Shown: piece by piece, positions 1 to 13,000 of the stretch
Layout of the letters: every line of letters starts with the position of its first letter
Position numbering within the stretch: position 1 is the first letter of the stretch
Source: Baylisascaris procyonis
Lineage: Eukaryota; Nematoda; Chromadorea; Rhabditida; Ascarididae
Assembly: GCA_037389465.1 (NCBI GenBank)
Contig: JAZARR010000082.1
Span: 6,188,501 to 6,252,500, forward strand
Reading direction: 5' to 3'
DNA: 64,000 nt
Made by a program: the position numbers and the translations under genes
Notes under the pieces: generated by a model
Told to the model about the DNA's origin: nothing
Databases searched by the model: none
The model's input: only the letters and a program-made list of their open reading frames with translations

Positions 1-57
1 ATGAAAAAAAAAAAAACTCCACAAAAAGAAACAACAACAAATAACGAAGCGCAATGA

Positions 58-3000
58 TCATGCGTGCCTACGATAACCGAAGAGGCGACCCGAGTAGCGT
101 TTCAGAATGCTGTGCTCCTGCTCGCCCAGCTGCTCCTTCATCGCTTGCTCCTAAAATTATCCACTTTTTTGAATCAAACAAGCATTATAACAAATACAAA
201 TAAACAATTAAAGTCAGCCAAATATTATAGTAGTCCCAACATCCCAAATCATCAAATCTAAGGCTTCATGTTTCACACCTTTACGTCACATAGTTGTCAA
301 TACTCGTTCGGAGTCAGAAGACAAGAAGGACGTCGGATCCAGGAAACTGAAGTATATCAGCAGCAACATCAAACCATCAGGCAAAATGAACCATGAACAA
401 TGAACGAGATAGGAAGTTGGAATAAAATATCTCCATCTCAATCACCAAAAAATGTCATCAAAATGTGACAGCTGCCGATGGGAACCCTTCGAAAAATCTA
501 TGGACATGGTCTCTGATTACCTGCGATCTGCTACTAGCTCATAGGCCTGTGAAGACTTCTGATAAAGCAAAGAAGTAACCACCTGTTGGGCAAGATACAT
601 CGCGCGCCGGCGAAACTCCTTCGCCGGATCGTCGAATTGACTATAATACTGCAGTGTTGGTCTCACGTCATCCACGTCTGATAGATGAATGGCTGGAATT
701 TATAACTTCTTACTGGGTCTCAATTTACACATCTTCATGCACATTTCAACCTGTGATTGGAGGTACCTATTCGGAAAAAAACTTTCGATGTGGCTACCTA
801 TTGCACCTTGCCTTTAGGACCGCCAGTTTATCTTTCATCCTCCCTCCCCCCCCCCCACCTGGTTGTTGAATGACCTCTCAAACTCGTTTTCCACAAAGCT
901 TTGAGGTTCGCATCATAAAAGATATATCAGTTTTTACAAGATACGCTTTTTTCGTTAAACTCAACAGATTTCTAAGGCGATATCTCGCCTTTCCTATTTA
1001 CACCGCTGATTCAACAGTAGCTGGACTTCTTCGCACTGATGCCAAAAGTGTCCTCATTTCTAGAACTTTGACAAAAACTTTAAGAACTCCTACCTTTCGT
1101 AGGGTTATGGAAGTATTCGTAGGGTTATGGAACTTAGCCCAGATGATGAACGAAGAAATCTTTTTTGTGTCTTCAAACGACGCCCTCATTTTCAAGACAC
1201 CGTTGACAAAATAAAAAGTCTGTTATAATGCAATCTAATGAAATCTGATCTTAGGAAGCAAGCTAGGAGTGTTTCCGATTACGCGTTTAAACAGAACACT
1301 CTTTTCCAGGTATTTATTCAATCCCTCAAAACTTATGTTGCATCGGAACAACAGTCATAAAGCTTGGATTTAGGAAGCAAGTTGCAAAGGGTATCCCTTC
1401 AACAAGTCAAATAGGAACACTATTTTTGAAAATTCGAGCATTTCATAAGCTTCAGAACTTTTGATACGATGAAATGGTTGTCACGAAACTTGCTCAAGAG
1501 CAATCAGTTATGAAAACATTTCGCTAACAGGATCATTCCCCCCCCCCTCCCATTTTTGGATCACTAACTCAGCAGTGATTCGGAGCGCTGCTATAACACT
1601 GAACAAGCGGTTATGCAAAAAAAAAAAAAAAACATGAGCTTTGTTTGCGCATGGTACTTCTTTACTGCATATGTCAGCCGATAACAATAGGTACATCAAA
1701 CGGAATACAAAACTACCATTAACTTTTATCAGCTAACATTTCTTAGCACTATAATTTTTATTTAATGAATTCCTTTTCATCGTACAAAAGAAAGACGTTT
1801 ACTTATCTCAATTAATCTTAAACATCTGAACATTAAAACACCTAAAAATGGAAATATTGCGAGTTAGAATATTTAACGTAACTCGCAAAAAGTTTTCCAA
1901 CAGATGAAGAGATAGGTTGGCGATGCAGTGATTTTCGTTATGATCGGTCCCACCCAACCCCCCCCCCCTACTCCCTATATTAGATCAATTCCAGCGGAAG
2001 TAATTTCAACCGTAATATGCATCAATTTCTTAGCTGCAATTCAAACACTACTACATCGCATATCCATGAATATGCGACATGAATCAGCAAAGAAAAATAA
2101 CGCACTTTGGATCATCTGAGAGCCGAAAGTGCCCAATGCTCTGGACCTTCATGCATCTTGACAAATATCTGTCAGTAGTATAATATAGCGATTCATCTGT
2201 TAAGCTACCAATCCATTAACACGTATCTAGGCTATTCTATTACAGAAATAACCGTTTCAGTGAACCATCGAGTGAGTGATATACGAACAAAGGAGACATG
2301 GGCTTCGCGACCAATCGGTGCACTCATATGCAAATTCAAATTTTTTCGCGATTTGAACCAATTATAAGTGATATCAGTAAGGATAAAGCAGGATTTTAAA
2401 CGTTATTCTATATAAAGATCGACGCGACAGCCTTTTTGGTTCTTGAGTTGTGAGCAGTGAAGGCTGTGACAGACGGGTAGACAAACACATACACTAAAAC
2501 ATTTCGTCATCACGATGTGTTTTCCAAAAAATTAGGAACGTAATCTTCAAAAATGAAAGTTTACTTTTGAGTAGTTCAGCGAGATCGACCAGTGATGTGT
2601 CATTCATATCGCCCTCCCACTTTGGCACTCGAAGGACGTTTTCTGGATTCAGTTGGAAGGATTTCGGATCGTAATCGATATAGATCACTTTCGAAAGATC
2701 ACGATTCAGGCGTGATAAGTCCTGAAAAACAAAAGAATAGTAAAAGATGACCCTATCTGAAGACAAAATTTCAGAACTGAATTATCAAATCAGAAAGAAA
2801 AATGTGGACATTTTTCTCTCTCTAAAAACACAACTAAAGCATCAAAAGAATAAATAAAACAATCATAGATTACCTTAACATGATGTCCATTCATGTATTT
2901 TGTGCAGTCGCGGTACAATTTGTACATAATGCGCTGCTTTGGATCAAATGATTCGATAACCTGCGGGGCACTCATCGACGATTCACATGTGTAGATAACG

Positions 3001-6000
3001 ACCTCAAAGTTTGGGTAACCGACGATATCGAGGAAATAGTCAAGTGCTGGTCTCTTCACGAAACGATGTCCTGTCTTATACTGGAAGAAAACTTGCCATC
3101 ACCAAAAAAAAACAAACGTATATCCGTAATAGGATGTGACCCACTATTGATCCCCAAAGAAGTTAGGTGTGACTGCATAACTATAAGCAGTTTTCATCCA
3201 AATTTCTTAACGTAAAGCAAAAAATTCAGAAGAAAAGTTACACGCTAAAGGTTACAGTTGCGAAGACAATCTTGTGCTACTAGCTGCGTGTATATCTAAG
3301 TGGAAAAGGGAGGAGAGCGACGAAAATATTATAATAAAGGAAGAACATGCCAGCTTCTGAGATAATGCTTCAAAACTTAAAAAACTATCCTCCCTATCAG
3401 GAAGGTTTATAATACCCCCCATTCTGCCTCGGGTAGTTTAGTGACGTGCGAGATGGACTAATAATGGTAATAACCACAAGCACAATTACTCTATGGCTAA
3501 ATATCTAAAATAGAACAAAACGAACACAGCACAATAATCCGCCCACTACTATGTGATGCTTCCCTCCAGTACTCAACAACGAAGGAATGCCAACAAATTT
3601 CGTTTAATAAAAAAAGAAGAATAAAAGAAAATGAGTACGGGACCGACCGTCCATTCTGGTGCAATGAGAACGTTCTTCATTTCGATAACAAGCGTGTATT
3701 TCGGCTGCAGATATGGAGCGGGTAGAGGATCGGGTAATAGCACCTCTCGCGACGGTTCAACCACATACTGCAATCATTTATGAATTAACCAACTCACTTT
3801 TTTACTTTTACCATCCATAAATACAAAATCCTAACGCGGAATGCACAGTTTTCCATTTCTGCAACTTTCTAATTGCAGCGATCATTGGCTACTGATAGAT
3901 TTTGATGCAAATTACGGACGAAAAAAGAGGTGTTTTGTTTTTTGTTCTTTTTCCTTTCACAGAAGAAAATCCTTGATGGACAATTCGTCCGCTATGGTCA
4001 TCTCTAAAATCCAAAAATTCAAGCTCAAGGATTTAGTTACATTAATTTTCTTCACGTCCACTCTGTGATGCAACCAGTAAAAATAATAGAAAAGTTTTTA
4101 CATCTTTCCATAATTTGAGGCTATTGACGATACGATAGAAAGGTGCGAATAATGAGCCAGAGAAATCATCTTTGATCACATTCCCTTCACTGTCTCGTTT
4201 CGCTCTTCCTGTATAAGATCACAAATTAGCCAACGTAAGTGGCATTCCACTCCTCAATGAGTGCAAACTTCAAGTTAATCTATCTATTTTGAGACCTCTT
4301 AAGTTCCAATCCGAAATCATGGACCGAGATGAGTCCCGAATCATTTTAGACTGTAAGATCAAAGAATGAGATTTCAAGATGGACCAGCACTCATGGTTAC
4401 ACAAGCGGCATAACGGTCCAATAGTTCTGCCCAGAAAGAAACCACATTAGTAAACGACGTTGAAATAAACGTAGGATGTATTTGAACACTCCTTTCATTT
4501 CTTCTTCCCACCTGGTTATCCTCATCTCGGAATTGCTGCTGCCTTACGGCGATGACCCATTGCGCTTTCATACATCAAAAAAAAAGGAGAACATCAAAAG
4601 ATGATCAAATCTATAAACACTAATATGGAATTACCATAATAGAAGCAAAACCAAACAAATCCAACGCATGAGCTCGCAAGAAGGAAAATAGTGCCAAGTT
4701 TCGTATTTCGCGCCATTTTTTGCCTCCGCCTCTCTTCATAGGATGCGTTCTCGTCAACCTACATTTAAATAAATTCGATGCGAATGTCTGCCAAAGGAAA
4801 AAACATTACGAATTATCTTCAATAATGAGGACAATAATAAAATATCAAGAAGGGACGCTTATCATTTGCTCAAAATTCAAAAATGGACTGCAAAAAAAGA
4901 ATACTTCTTGGATGATCCTAATTTACTATTTTTTTCTCTCTCCCTCTCCTCTCCCCTCATTTCCTAATAACATAAAAGAGTAATTTGAAGAAAACCAGCT
5001 AACTGATCATAGTTATACGGAAATCATCCCAAATATCATAGCTTCTATTCTCATTATTGAGAAAACGATGAACCGTGGCACTCTTCTTTTAGCTTTCATC
5101 CATTTGGAAAACTACAAGTCGGCCGAATCAAGCCACCATTCACAACTAATACTGCCGCCGAACAAAATAACATATAGAAGACCTCTGACAGATACTTCTG
5201 AAATAAACACATACATACATTACATATATATATATATCCCCATCTCTCATCACCGCTGAATATAGCACATGGGAACTTGTAACCAATAATAATGGCGTCC
5301 TTCATGGTCATGAATGATATTCTACCAAACAAAATTTAAAAAAAAGGGACCAGTTTCTCCCAACAAATCCGAACAAGTGCTCTATTTCCCAAATTACTAC
5401 TAAAGAGCAAAAAAACGTAAGTGGAAGGACAAAAATGTACCTCGGTCCCCATTGTCTGATGAAACTTCTTCCAGAATCTCCTATAGGCTGATAGCGTTGT
5501 CGTCTTGGATCCACCCAACGCTACTGAATTCTCATTCGCATCGACCTCTGATGACTCCTTCGTCTCCTGAACATCCTGCTTCTGAAAAGAAAGTTTCATC
5601 GCCAACCACACGATAGATTGGCAAAGATCTGTCGAAATAAAAACAAGATCAGATTTTGGCCCCATTTTAGTTCAATTTTACAACGCTCTTTACTTTATTA
5701 TAAACCATGAAGATACAATAACGCTTTCAGCAGAACTCCTCTCACAGGTCAATTATTCTAATCCGGCATACAACGGCAATGAGCAGCATCAGCTTTCGGC
5801 AATGACAAAAACCTTCCAAACCAAAGCTACCAGCAGCATGGCATCATCCACTGGTTTCGGAAATCAACTATCAAGCTAAGCTGTGTCAACTTTCGGTCGT
5901 CAGACCACTGTCATTTGAAATGCATCGATTGAAACACATTATAAACCAAAATAAGAGGTCGTTGGGATAAATGCAGGAAGCGAAGAAATGAAACACAGAA

Positions 6001-7844
6001 ACTAAATAAATGAAGTTCTATTAACATAAATCTTCTTCTCAGGATCTTGGAAAAAGAAAATAAAGAAAGCTTAAATAAAATTCGATGTGAACAAATTTAA
6101 TCATTGATCACTCATCATGAAGACACTGTTACCTCTCCAATATATTCATTCCCTCTTATTTACTTCGTTCATGACTCCTCAAAGAAAGGATTTCAGTTTC
6201 TTAATGGACGTTTTAAAGGATGCAATTCCAGTCCCTGTCCTTAGCAAGGTATCTGCTGATCTTAGGCCACATTGCAAAAAACTGAGGTGGATGCTAAGGT
6301 TCTGATTCTATTCACTACAATTAGGTACATCAATGCATTCACATTAGCGTTTTAGAAACCGTTAAGGCAGTGAGTGACCTCAAATTTATTTATTTATCAG
6401 CCACTTCTAATTTATTCCTTAATATTTTCTTTGTTCTTTCTTCGGTAATCGAAGTCCTCGATGAAAATAATTCCCCACAGAATGAAGTTCATAAATCGGT
6501 TATCCTCTTTATTGATAAAGTTTATATATTCTTTTTGAAAATGCGCTTTGCGACGCTTCAGTATACCATATTGGATGATCAAAGGATTCATCCATATCGC
6601 CAAAATAACGGACTATATCTGAGAACATACTACAGCGACCCTTTAATCAAGAAAATGCTGATTTCGCAAAACTGATCTCATCAGTGACTATGTTGAGCTA
6701 ATCCACAACACATCACTCAAAAAAATCATAACCAGCAGCACTTCCCTCTTTAATATTCGCCCTACTAGGTAAGTTCATTCAAAGTCGAATATTCTCGGCA
6801 ATATTTCAACGACAACAAAGGAATAAGCAATAACATCACAGAATATTTCTATAATCGAGTAGTATTTAAAAAAATGCCGACGTCCAACAACTCCGCTTTC
6901 CCCCCCCCCTGCCCCCACTGCTTCACAATCATCTATTGACGCTTAGCATCACTCAGTCAAGAAATGGTCCCGTAAAATAATATATCCTTGCCGAAGAAAT
7001 TCCCACAAATGAATTCCACATAGTAAAAATCAGTGCAAAAAAATTTATGACAATTCTGGACGATTTTTAAAAAACAACGAATCAAAAAATAAATAAAATA
7101 TACAATGTGCGAAGGCGCCTCAGTCTGCTTTATATTTTCATTGATCAACCGATCGGCCATTCTTTTTACATCTTCTAATTCAGATAGAGGTGTCTTTCTA
7201 TGTGGCGTTTCGTGTTCATCGCCTAATTTCGCGTTTCGAATAGTTGACGTTGCTAGCGGTCGTTTCTGAAATATTTGCATCGCTAATATTGATAATGTAT
7301 CACTCAATAAAATTAACTAGAAATATGATTACTTTAATAAGTGGAAAATATCTATTCCCAATGCTACCCTTTCTCCTTTCCCCCACTTTTCATTAGAGAT
7401 ATGACAAGAAATTTCGAAAGAAAAACATAAAAAAATGAGAAAGACTGTTGATAAAATCAAGAATGAAAACAAACCAACAACTACGATACCATCTCAGCAC
7501 AACAGGAACGCAACCACATTGCACTTCTAAAAATTCAAAAAATAGAAAAAAAATTAACAAAGAGAATCGTGAGCATAAAACATATTGCTTAAAAAGTTTC
7601 ATATATCGACAGCGATCCTTTCTTAAGATCGGAGACGAACCTTACGAATTCGAGATGGATCTTCGAAAGGGCTGCTAATATTTGTATCGGAAAGAAGGGA
7701 TCGCAACGATGTTTTATTATAACTAGAATTTGAGGTGAATAAACGTCGTTGTGCAATGCCAATCCATCGTGAATAAATCGACCGACGTGAAAGCAACATC
7801 GGTTGAGTGAATTTTATTACCGTATAAAATGACCGTAACGACAT
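58..7844 (-). CDS. timm-50: TIM50, mitochondrial inner membrane translocase subunit (complete, 10 exons)
   Basis: Coding exons, in transcript order: 7844-7641, 7265-7104, 5581-5441, 4758-4635, 4208-4102, 3767-3648, 3080-2874, 2721-2565, 677-583, 150-58. Every border is GT/AG and every phase agrees, giving 469 aa. Residues 1-68 are Arg/Ser-rich with few acids, a typical matrix-targeting presequence. A membrane span lies at about 190-210, ending FCFYYG. The FCP1-like domain follows (about 270-410) with [47 protein letters not shown] and [10 protein letters not shown]. The tail ends [16 protein letters not shown]50 is the intermembrane-space receptor domain of TIM23 and takes presequence proteins from TOM. 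The FCP1 phosphatase signature DxDx(T/V) is replaced by EMKN (275-278), so it is a non-catalytic fold, as is usual in animal TIM50. The start was chosen because the presequence begins there; an AG at 7889-7890 could be a trans-splice acceptor. The 3'UTR is cut by the window edge. The symbol is by homology only. Confidence 0.93.
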
Positions 7845-8454
7845 CACAATCCCAGCGATTCCATGCAAACAATCACGTTGAAGGCGCTCTAGAAATACAT
7901 CAGTAAAAATATTTAGATGGAAACTGATATAAAATTTTATACAACAGTAGTTTCCAATAGGTGAAGTTACATAGAAAGAATTCAATACAGGTATAATACA
8001 GGTGAACAACGATTACCTGTCGGCCGTATTTAGTGCAGAAGGTGACTTAAACGAACGGTCACCACACTGATGGATATTCGAGCAATAAACAAAGGAACGC
8101 CCTATAATACGGGAACCCCAAAACAGAAGGACTCTTCAACAACTATAACGCAAACGAAGACTTTGTTTTAATTTCTCATGTTTTTCATTTTATTTTATTT
8201 CAACGGTTCGATGTGGGAAAGCATGCAAAGAGTGTCAAGTGAATGGAGACATAAGATAGATAATGGAACATGCAAAAGAGGCAAGGAAGGTCAAAACACC
8301 AAAACTTCCGCAAAACGTCCGTAGGAACCGATATCAAACACCTCGAGATTCAATACGCACTATCAGCAATTCACATCAATATTTTCTACTGATATCTTTC
8401 TTATATACGTACCTTTCATAAGCAAACAATCCCTCAATTCTATGTCAAGATACT

Positions 8455-9381
8455 ATGGCATACTAAGGTGCTCATCAGGTGTCCTATTTGATTACTGAAA
8501 GAATAATTACATAAGCCATCAGGCTGTAGTAAAACTTCAGGTGCATCTTCGAGGGTGTTGATTTCAAAGATGGTAGTTCCTCCAACTTCGAAAATTTGAG
8601 ACTTTAAAAGTATCTCTAAAATGAAGGTTGATAACGGAGAAGGGTTTGCACCATCATGCATTTCCTCGGATTTACATATCGAAAAGTACACTCTGCGACG
8701 CTTCGCAAAAACAGTGTGTACATCCTCGACAATCGACGCATCTGAACTGTTGTAAATGTTGTGCAGCTATGACTAACCTTTTACAACATACCTCGGCTTA
8801 CTGTCACTAACAAATTTATGGTATTTTGCACGAACAGGTGCTGCACTCGTCCTTCTCCTCAGCCTTTCACTCTGTTGCAGTCAATGTTTGTTCATTCACT
8901 CCTCTGCGTCCATCGCACAGAGTCTGTATTTTATGTCTGAGAGAAACACTGCTTGGAGGTGTGCTTAAAATAATTTTCACTCTTTCTTTGATGGAAACCC
9001 TCTAAACTCTGTCCGTATGAGGGAGGAAAGCGGAAGAAAGATGGAATCAGAAGCATTCCTTCAAACTTTGAAACGATCATAGAGTTTTAGCTTAGAATAT
9101 ATTCCTATGATCTTTGGTGAAACTCTAACACCCTCAACGGTGAGCCTCATAAGAATATCGTGGCACCATGAAAACCTCGGAAAATCCCAAATTCGGAAAG
9201 ATCTAACTGCGAACTTTTGCAAGAAATCTTCGAGAAAAAAAAAAAAAAAAACGAAAAAATACCCCACCGCTCAATAGCAGCAAGAATCACGGGCGGCCGA
9301 CGCTCCTTTTACCAACTTTCGAGAGATGGAACGATGCCAAGAGTCGCCCACCGTTTCCGCATATTTGTGGCGAGACGACAT
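8455..9381 (-). CDS. Candidate exons of an unrecognised gene
   Basis: I see two separate coding-like pieces and cannot join them. The first, 9381-9313, begins with an ATG directly after the AG of a possible splice acceptor (CCCCAG), runs 23 codons (MSSRHKYAETVGDSWHRSIS...) and ends at a GTAAAAGG donor in phase 0. The second is a single open frame over about 8755-8455 with no intron needed. It reads through SDASIVEDVHTVFAKRRRVY, ILLKSQIFEVGGTTIFEIN and LEDAPEVLLQPDG to a TAG near 8455, and an AG at the end of ACAACAG could open it. The mixed charged and hydrophobic composition is unlike the surrounding intergenic DNA. I recognise no family. It lies between the 5' end of TIM50 and the 3' end of the kinase gene, on the same strand. 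It could be a small gene, an old pseudogene or chance. Confidence 0.3.
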
Positions 9382-9958
9382 CTGGGGCATTTAACCTTTG
9401 TCCAGTGACGACATTCCTCATGAAATTTGACATTTGCATGTTTCTCAAATAATGAGGACATCTAGTGATTTAAAAAATAAATAAAAATAATTCATCATCA
9501 TTATATTGCAACAATCGCAAGCGTACTGTAAGCAACAAGATCAATGTAACAGAATTACCATCATACTGTAATAGAATTCTCGATACTGTCTTCAACGAAT
9601 CAATCAGAAACGATTGCATCTGAAAATCTCTCTCCCACCACATTCTAGAATGTTTTTGTGGAAAAAGAAAGATCAAAACTTCACTTCTAGGAGATATTAA
9701 TTCACTCTAACCCGATTGAATGCACTCTCGAAAAAATCCCACTTTTTGGCAATATTCCCATGTTCTATACACAGGAAAAGTCACGATGTTGTCTTTGTCA
9801 TGTCTATCTGAATGTGCGTTTTTTTTTTTCGAAAATGTAAAGAAAATGAATCATCATAATAAATGATTTATTTCTTCATAAAATATTATCCGACATATAT
9901 ATAATTGAGAAGAGAGAAAACGTTGATAAAAATGATCACATTCGTAGCAAATAATAAA

Positions 9959-10094
9959 TTAAAAACCCAATTCATTTTTTTCGAAATCAGCCGCCACGAA
10001 CAATTGCTCATCATTGCGATGTGAATCTTCTGATTGTGGTGTTGTATCTAATTGTAATTCATTTCTTGCATTTGAATGCGCTTCATCAAAATGC
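9959..10094 (-). other. Candidate terminal exon of the kinase gene (alternative A)
   Basis: After a TTTTTATAG acceptor the frame G|CAT TTT GAT stays open for 44 codons, is rich in D, E, N and Q ([29 protein letters not shown]), and stops at a TAA at 9959-9961. It needs a phase 2 donor upstream. The only one I see in the 11488 exon is a weak GA|GTCGTA. The composition suits a kinase C-terminal tail; the linkage is unproven. Confidence 0.35.
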
Positions 10095-13000
10095 CTATAA
10101 AAATATCGTTTATAAATTTTTCTTAAATTGCAAATTAACGTAGAGAATATATTTAAGTGTTGGAAATTACAGGTATGATTTAGCAAGAAGAAAGGTGCAC
10201 TTTCTGCATCGTCAATCGACAGTCATATACCACTCTATAGGTGTATCAGCAATTTTATTCGGCCATTAGTTTATAAGGGCGAGAGCTTTCGTCCTTAATA
10301 TGGAAATAAGATCCTATGTTGAAATTTGCCGATGATGAATGAGTAACGCTTAGATTCGATTTGCGCTTGGAACGGGATGGAATTAAATGAAATGAAATTT
10401 ATTGTCTATAATCAAAATTGGATTTTATACGACTACAATAACCTCTGCTGGAGTCATATGGAATGGTTGGGGATCTAAAAAATGTATGGATAGGTAAGGG
10501 GATATTTGAGGATCTGATTTAATAATTCAGGATTTGCATATCGATTGAATCTTTCTGCTCGCATATTCTTTCAAAAATATTTAGCTGCTATCTTGCTTTT
10601 GAGTTAATGTTCATGTAAGAATACGATCACCCATAGGTTACTTCATTCAATATTTTGTTGCATTCGGGTGCCAGATTTGTTGTATATTTGTTTTATCACC
10701 CAGTTACTTATTTTATCCTCTTCACAATGATATCTTAGTTTATGTGCAGAAATTGCAAACGATCGTGAGTTATACCGCTAAACTAGTGTTTACGATTCCT
10801 TAAAGATGAAAGCAGTTCTTCCACCTTTACTATTTCCATGATGACTAGCAAATCCAATGTTTGATTTAAATTAAACTTTTACGAAGAATTTTCCATTTTA
10901 TTCAGAAAACATTGATCGTATTGCTTTCAAATGATATATTATATAAGATATAATATAATTTTTTTTTTCAATTCATAGAAATTATGCCTTATATCAAAAT
11001 TTCGTCTATAATTTTTCTTTCTAAATCAGCATGAAAATGAACGGAATCGATGACTTTTAGCAAAATGACAAATTCGCTCTAAACATGAGCGAAATGAATA
11101 TCAATTTGCAAAGTTATATTGAGTTCATTTTTGTACAATTCGACTTTTTAATTTATTTGTAATCTTCTCAGATTTTATTCTTATTTTTGATTCGTTTGTA
11201 ATCGCCTCATGATCGAATACTAAAAAATCCAACAATCCAACTTCAGTATTCAAATTTTGGAGCTGTTTTCGGAGCTATTTTCTTATTCCATTCTTCCTAC
11301 ATATTACTGCTTATCGTTGCTGTGTTCTATTTTTAGGTTGGATTTAAGCAAAGAATAACAACATTATAAGTGTTTTATAAACATACGACTCCACTGATTT
11401 GCTAGCGGAAACACCACAAATTGCACTATTCGGCTTCTTATTCGCGACAACCAATTTCGAATCCTCCCAATCGAACGGATCACTATATCTGAAATCGACT
11501 ACTCTAATATTGTTTGTTTACATAAACTATGAGAAGGTAAGAAGTTTTAAATCTTCTGTCTTTTCTATCGTATATATCAAACTTAGTGAGAAATCGGCTT
11601 ATGCAAAAAGATTGATATAAAAGTAGTTTATTTCAAAAAGCTTAGAATATCGAAGCCTTTTGGCAAAGAAGCCTTGTTGAGGAAAACAGATGAGAGGAGA
11701 CATTCGTAGAAACTGAACAAACAAGTATGCAAAAGAAATAATAAGATCACAAATTACGCTTTCTAAAATGCCTTACCACTAAAAAATTGGAAGAACGACC
11801 TCAACCCGAATTATAATCCTCTTTTGTGTAATATATCACTGTTATAACGGCAAAGAGAAAATTCGAACCAATCTTCAAATAGAATCATTTCGTTGGCTGC
11901 TTTCGCCACAGAAAGTAAAACACATTGCTGTCTGTCATTAGGAAACCTATTTCTTACATAACAGGCTTACGTTATTATTATTCAATGTTACTAATGGCTA
12001 TATCACTCACATTTATTACTCACATGTCAGTATCACTCATGTCACTGCTATATAACGTAAGAGAATTGGCTTATATAAGGGATTTAGATGGTATAAAGTG
12101 GTAATATATAACCACATAACCAAATTTCATGGAAACTCATGACGGCGATATATAAAGGTTCAAAATTTTTCGAATAATTGAGAACAGCGAAACGAATATT
12201 CGAGAAATAATAACCTGTAATGATACTGAGACATAACGCTTGCAAATTTATTATAGATAAAGAGATAATCGGGTCTTTTATAATAATCGAGTGTTCTTAA
12301 ATGAGCTGCAATCTGAAAACATTTCTATCGCAAATTTCATGCAGGTCTTGAGGAAGGAAGGAAGGGGAAAAGTTCCCTAATTCCCTGTTCACTCATTCTC
12401 GTATTTGGGAAGGGAGAGAGAGAATTCCTTGTGAGTATAATTCATTGTATATCTTTCTATCGTATGCAATTTCAAAAAAAAAAAAAAAAGTCAGCACAAG
12501 AATTCACCGATTTCACTTGCAGTTGCTTTATGTCTATTTCTTTAAGTTTCGTTGTTTCAGGCTGTTTTGCTCCTCACTCATTAACTTCTAAGCAACAAAA
12601 TTATAAAACGATGAATAATTTCTTAGAGCAAATGGACTTAAATATTTTTATTCATTTCACATAGTTGTACTCTTTCTAATATTTATAATTTTTTTTTTCA
12701 ACATATGAATATTTTATCGCATTTATATGTTGAAGAATTTTGAGTAAATCGCATTTTAAATTGTTAAAAATTCTTTCTTCTTACTAATTATATACTGTTT
12801 TATCGGATTTCACTATTAGTAAATAACGGAATCACTTAAACAACTCACTGACATCAATGAGTTCTTTCGGACTGAATCGAAATAGTTCTTCATCAGGCGT
12901 CGATGTTTTCATTTTTCCCACTTTATGTTTCTTCCTTTAAAAAAATTGAAATTTGATGGAAGCAAGATCGTGAAATTCTCGGCAATGATATTGGAAATGC

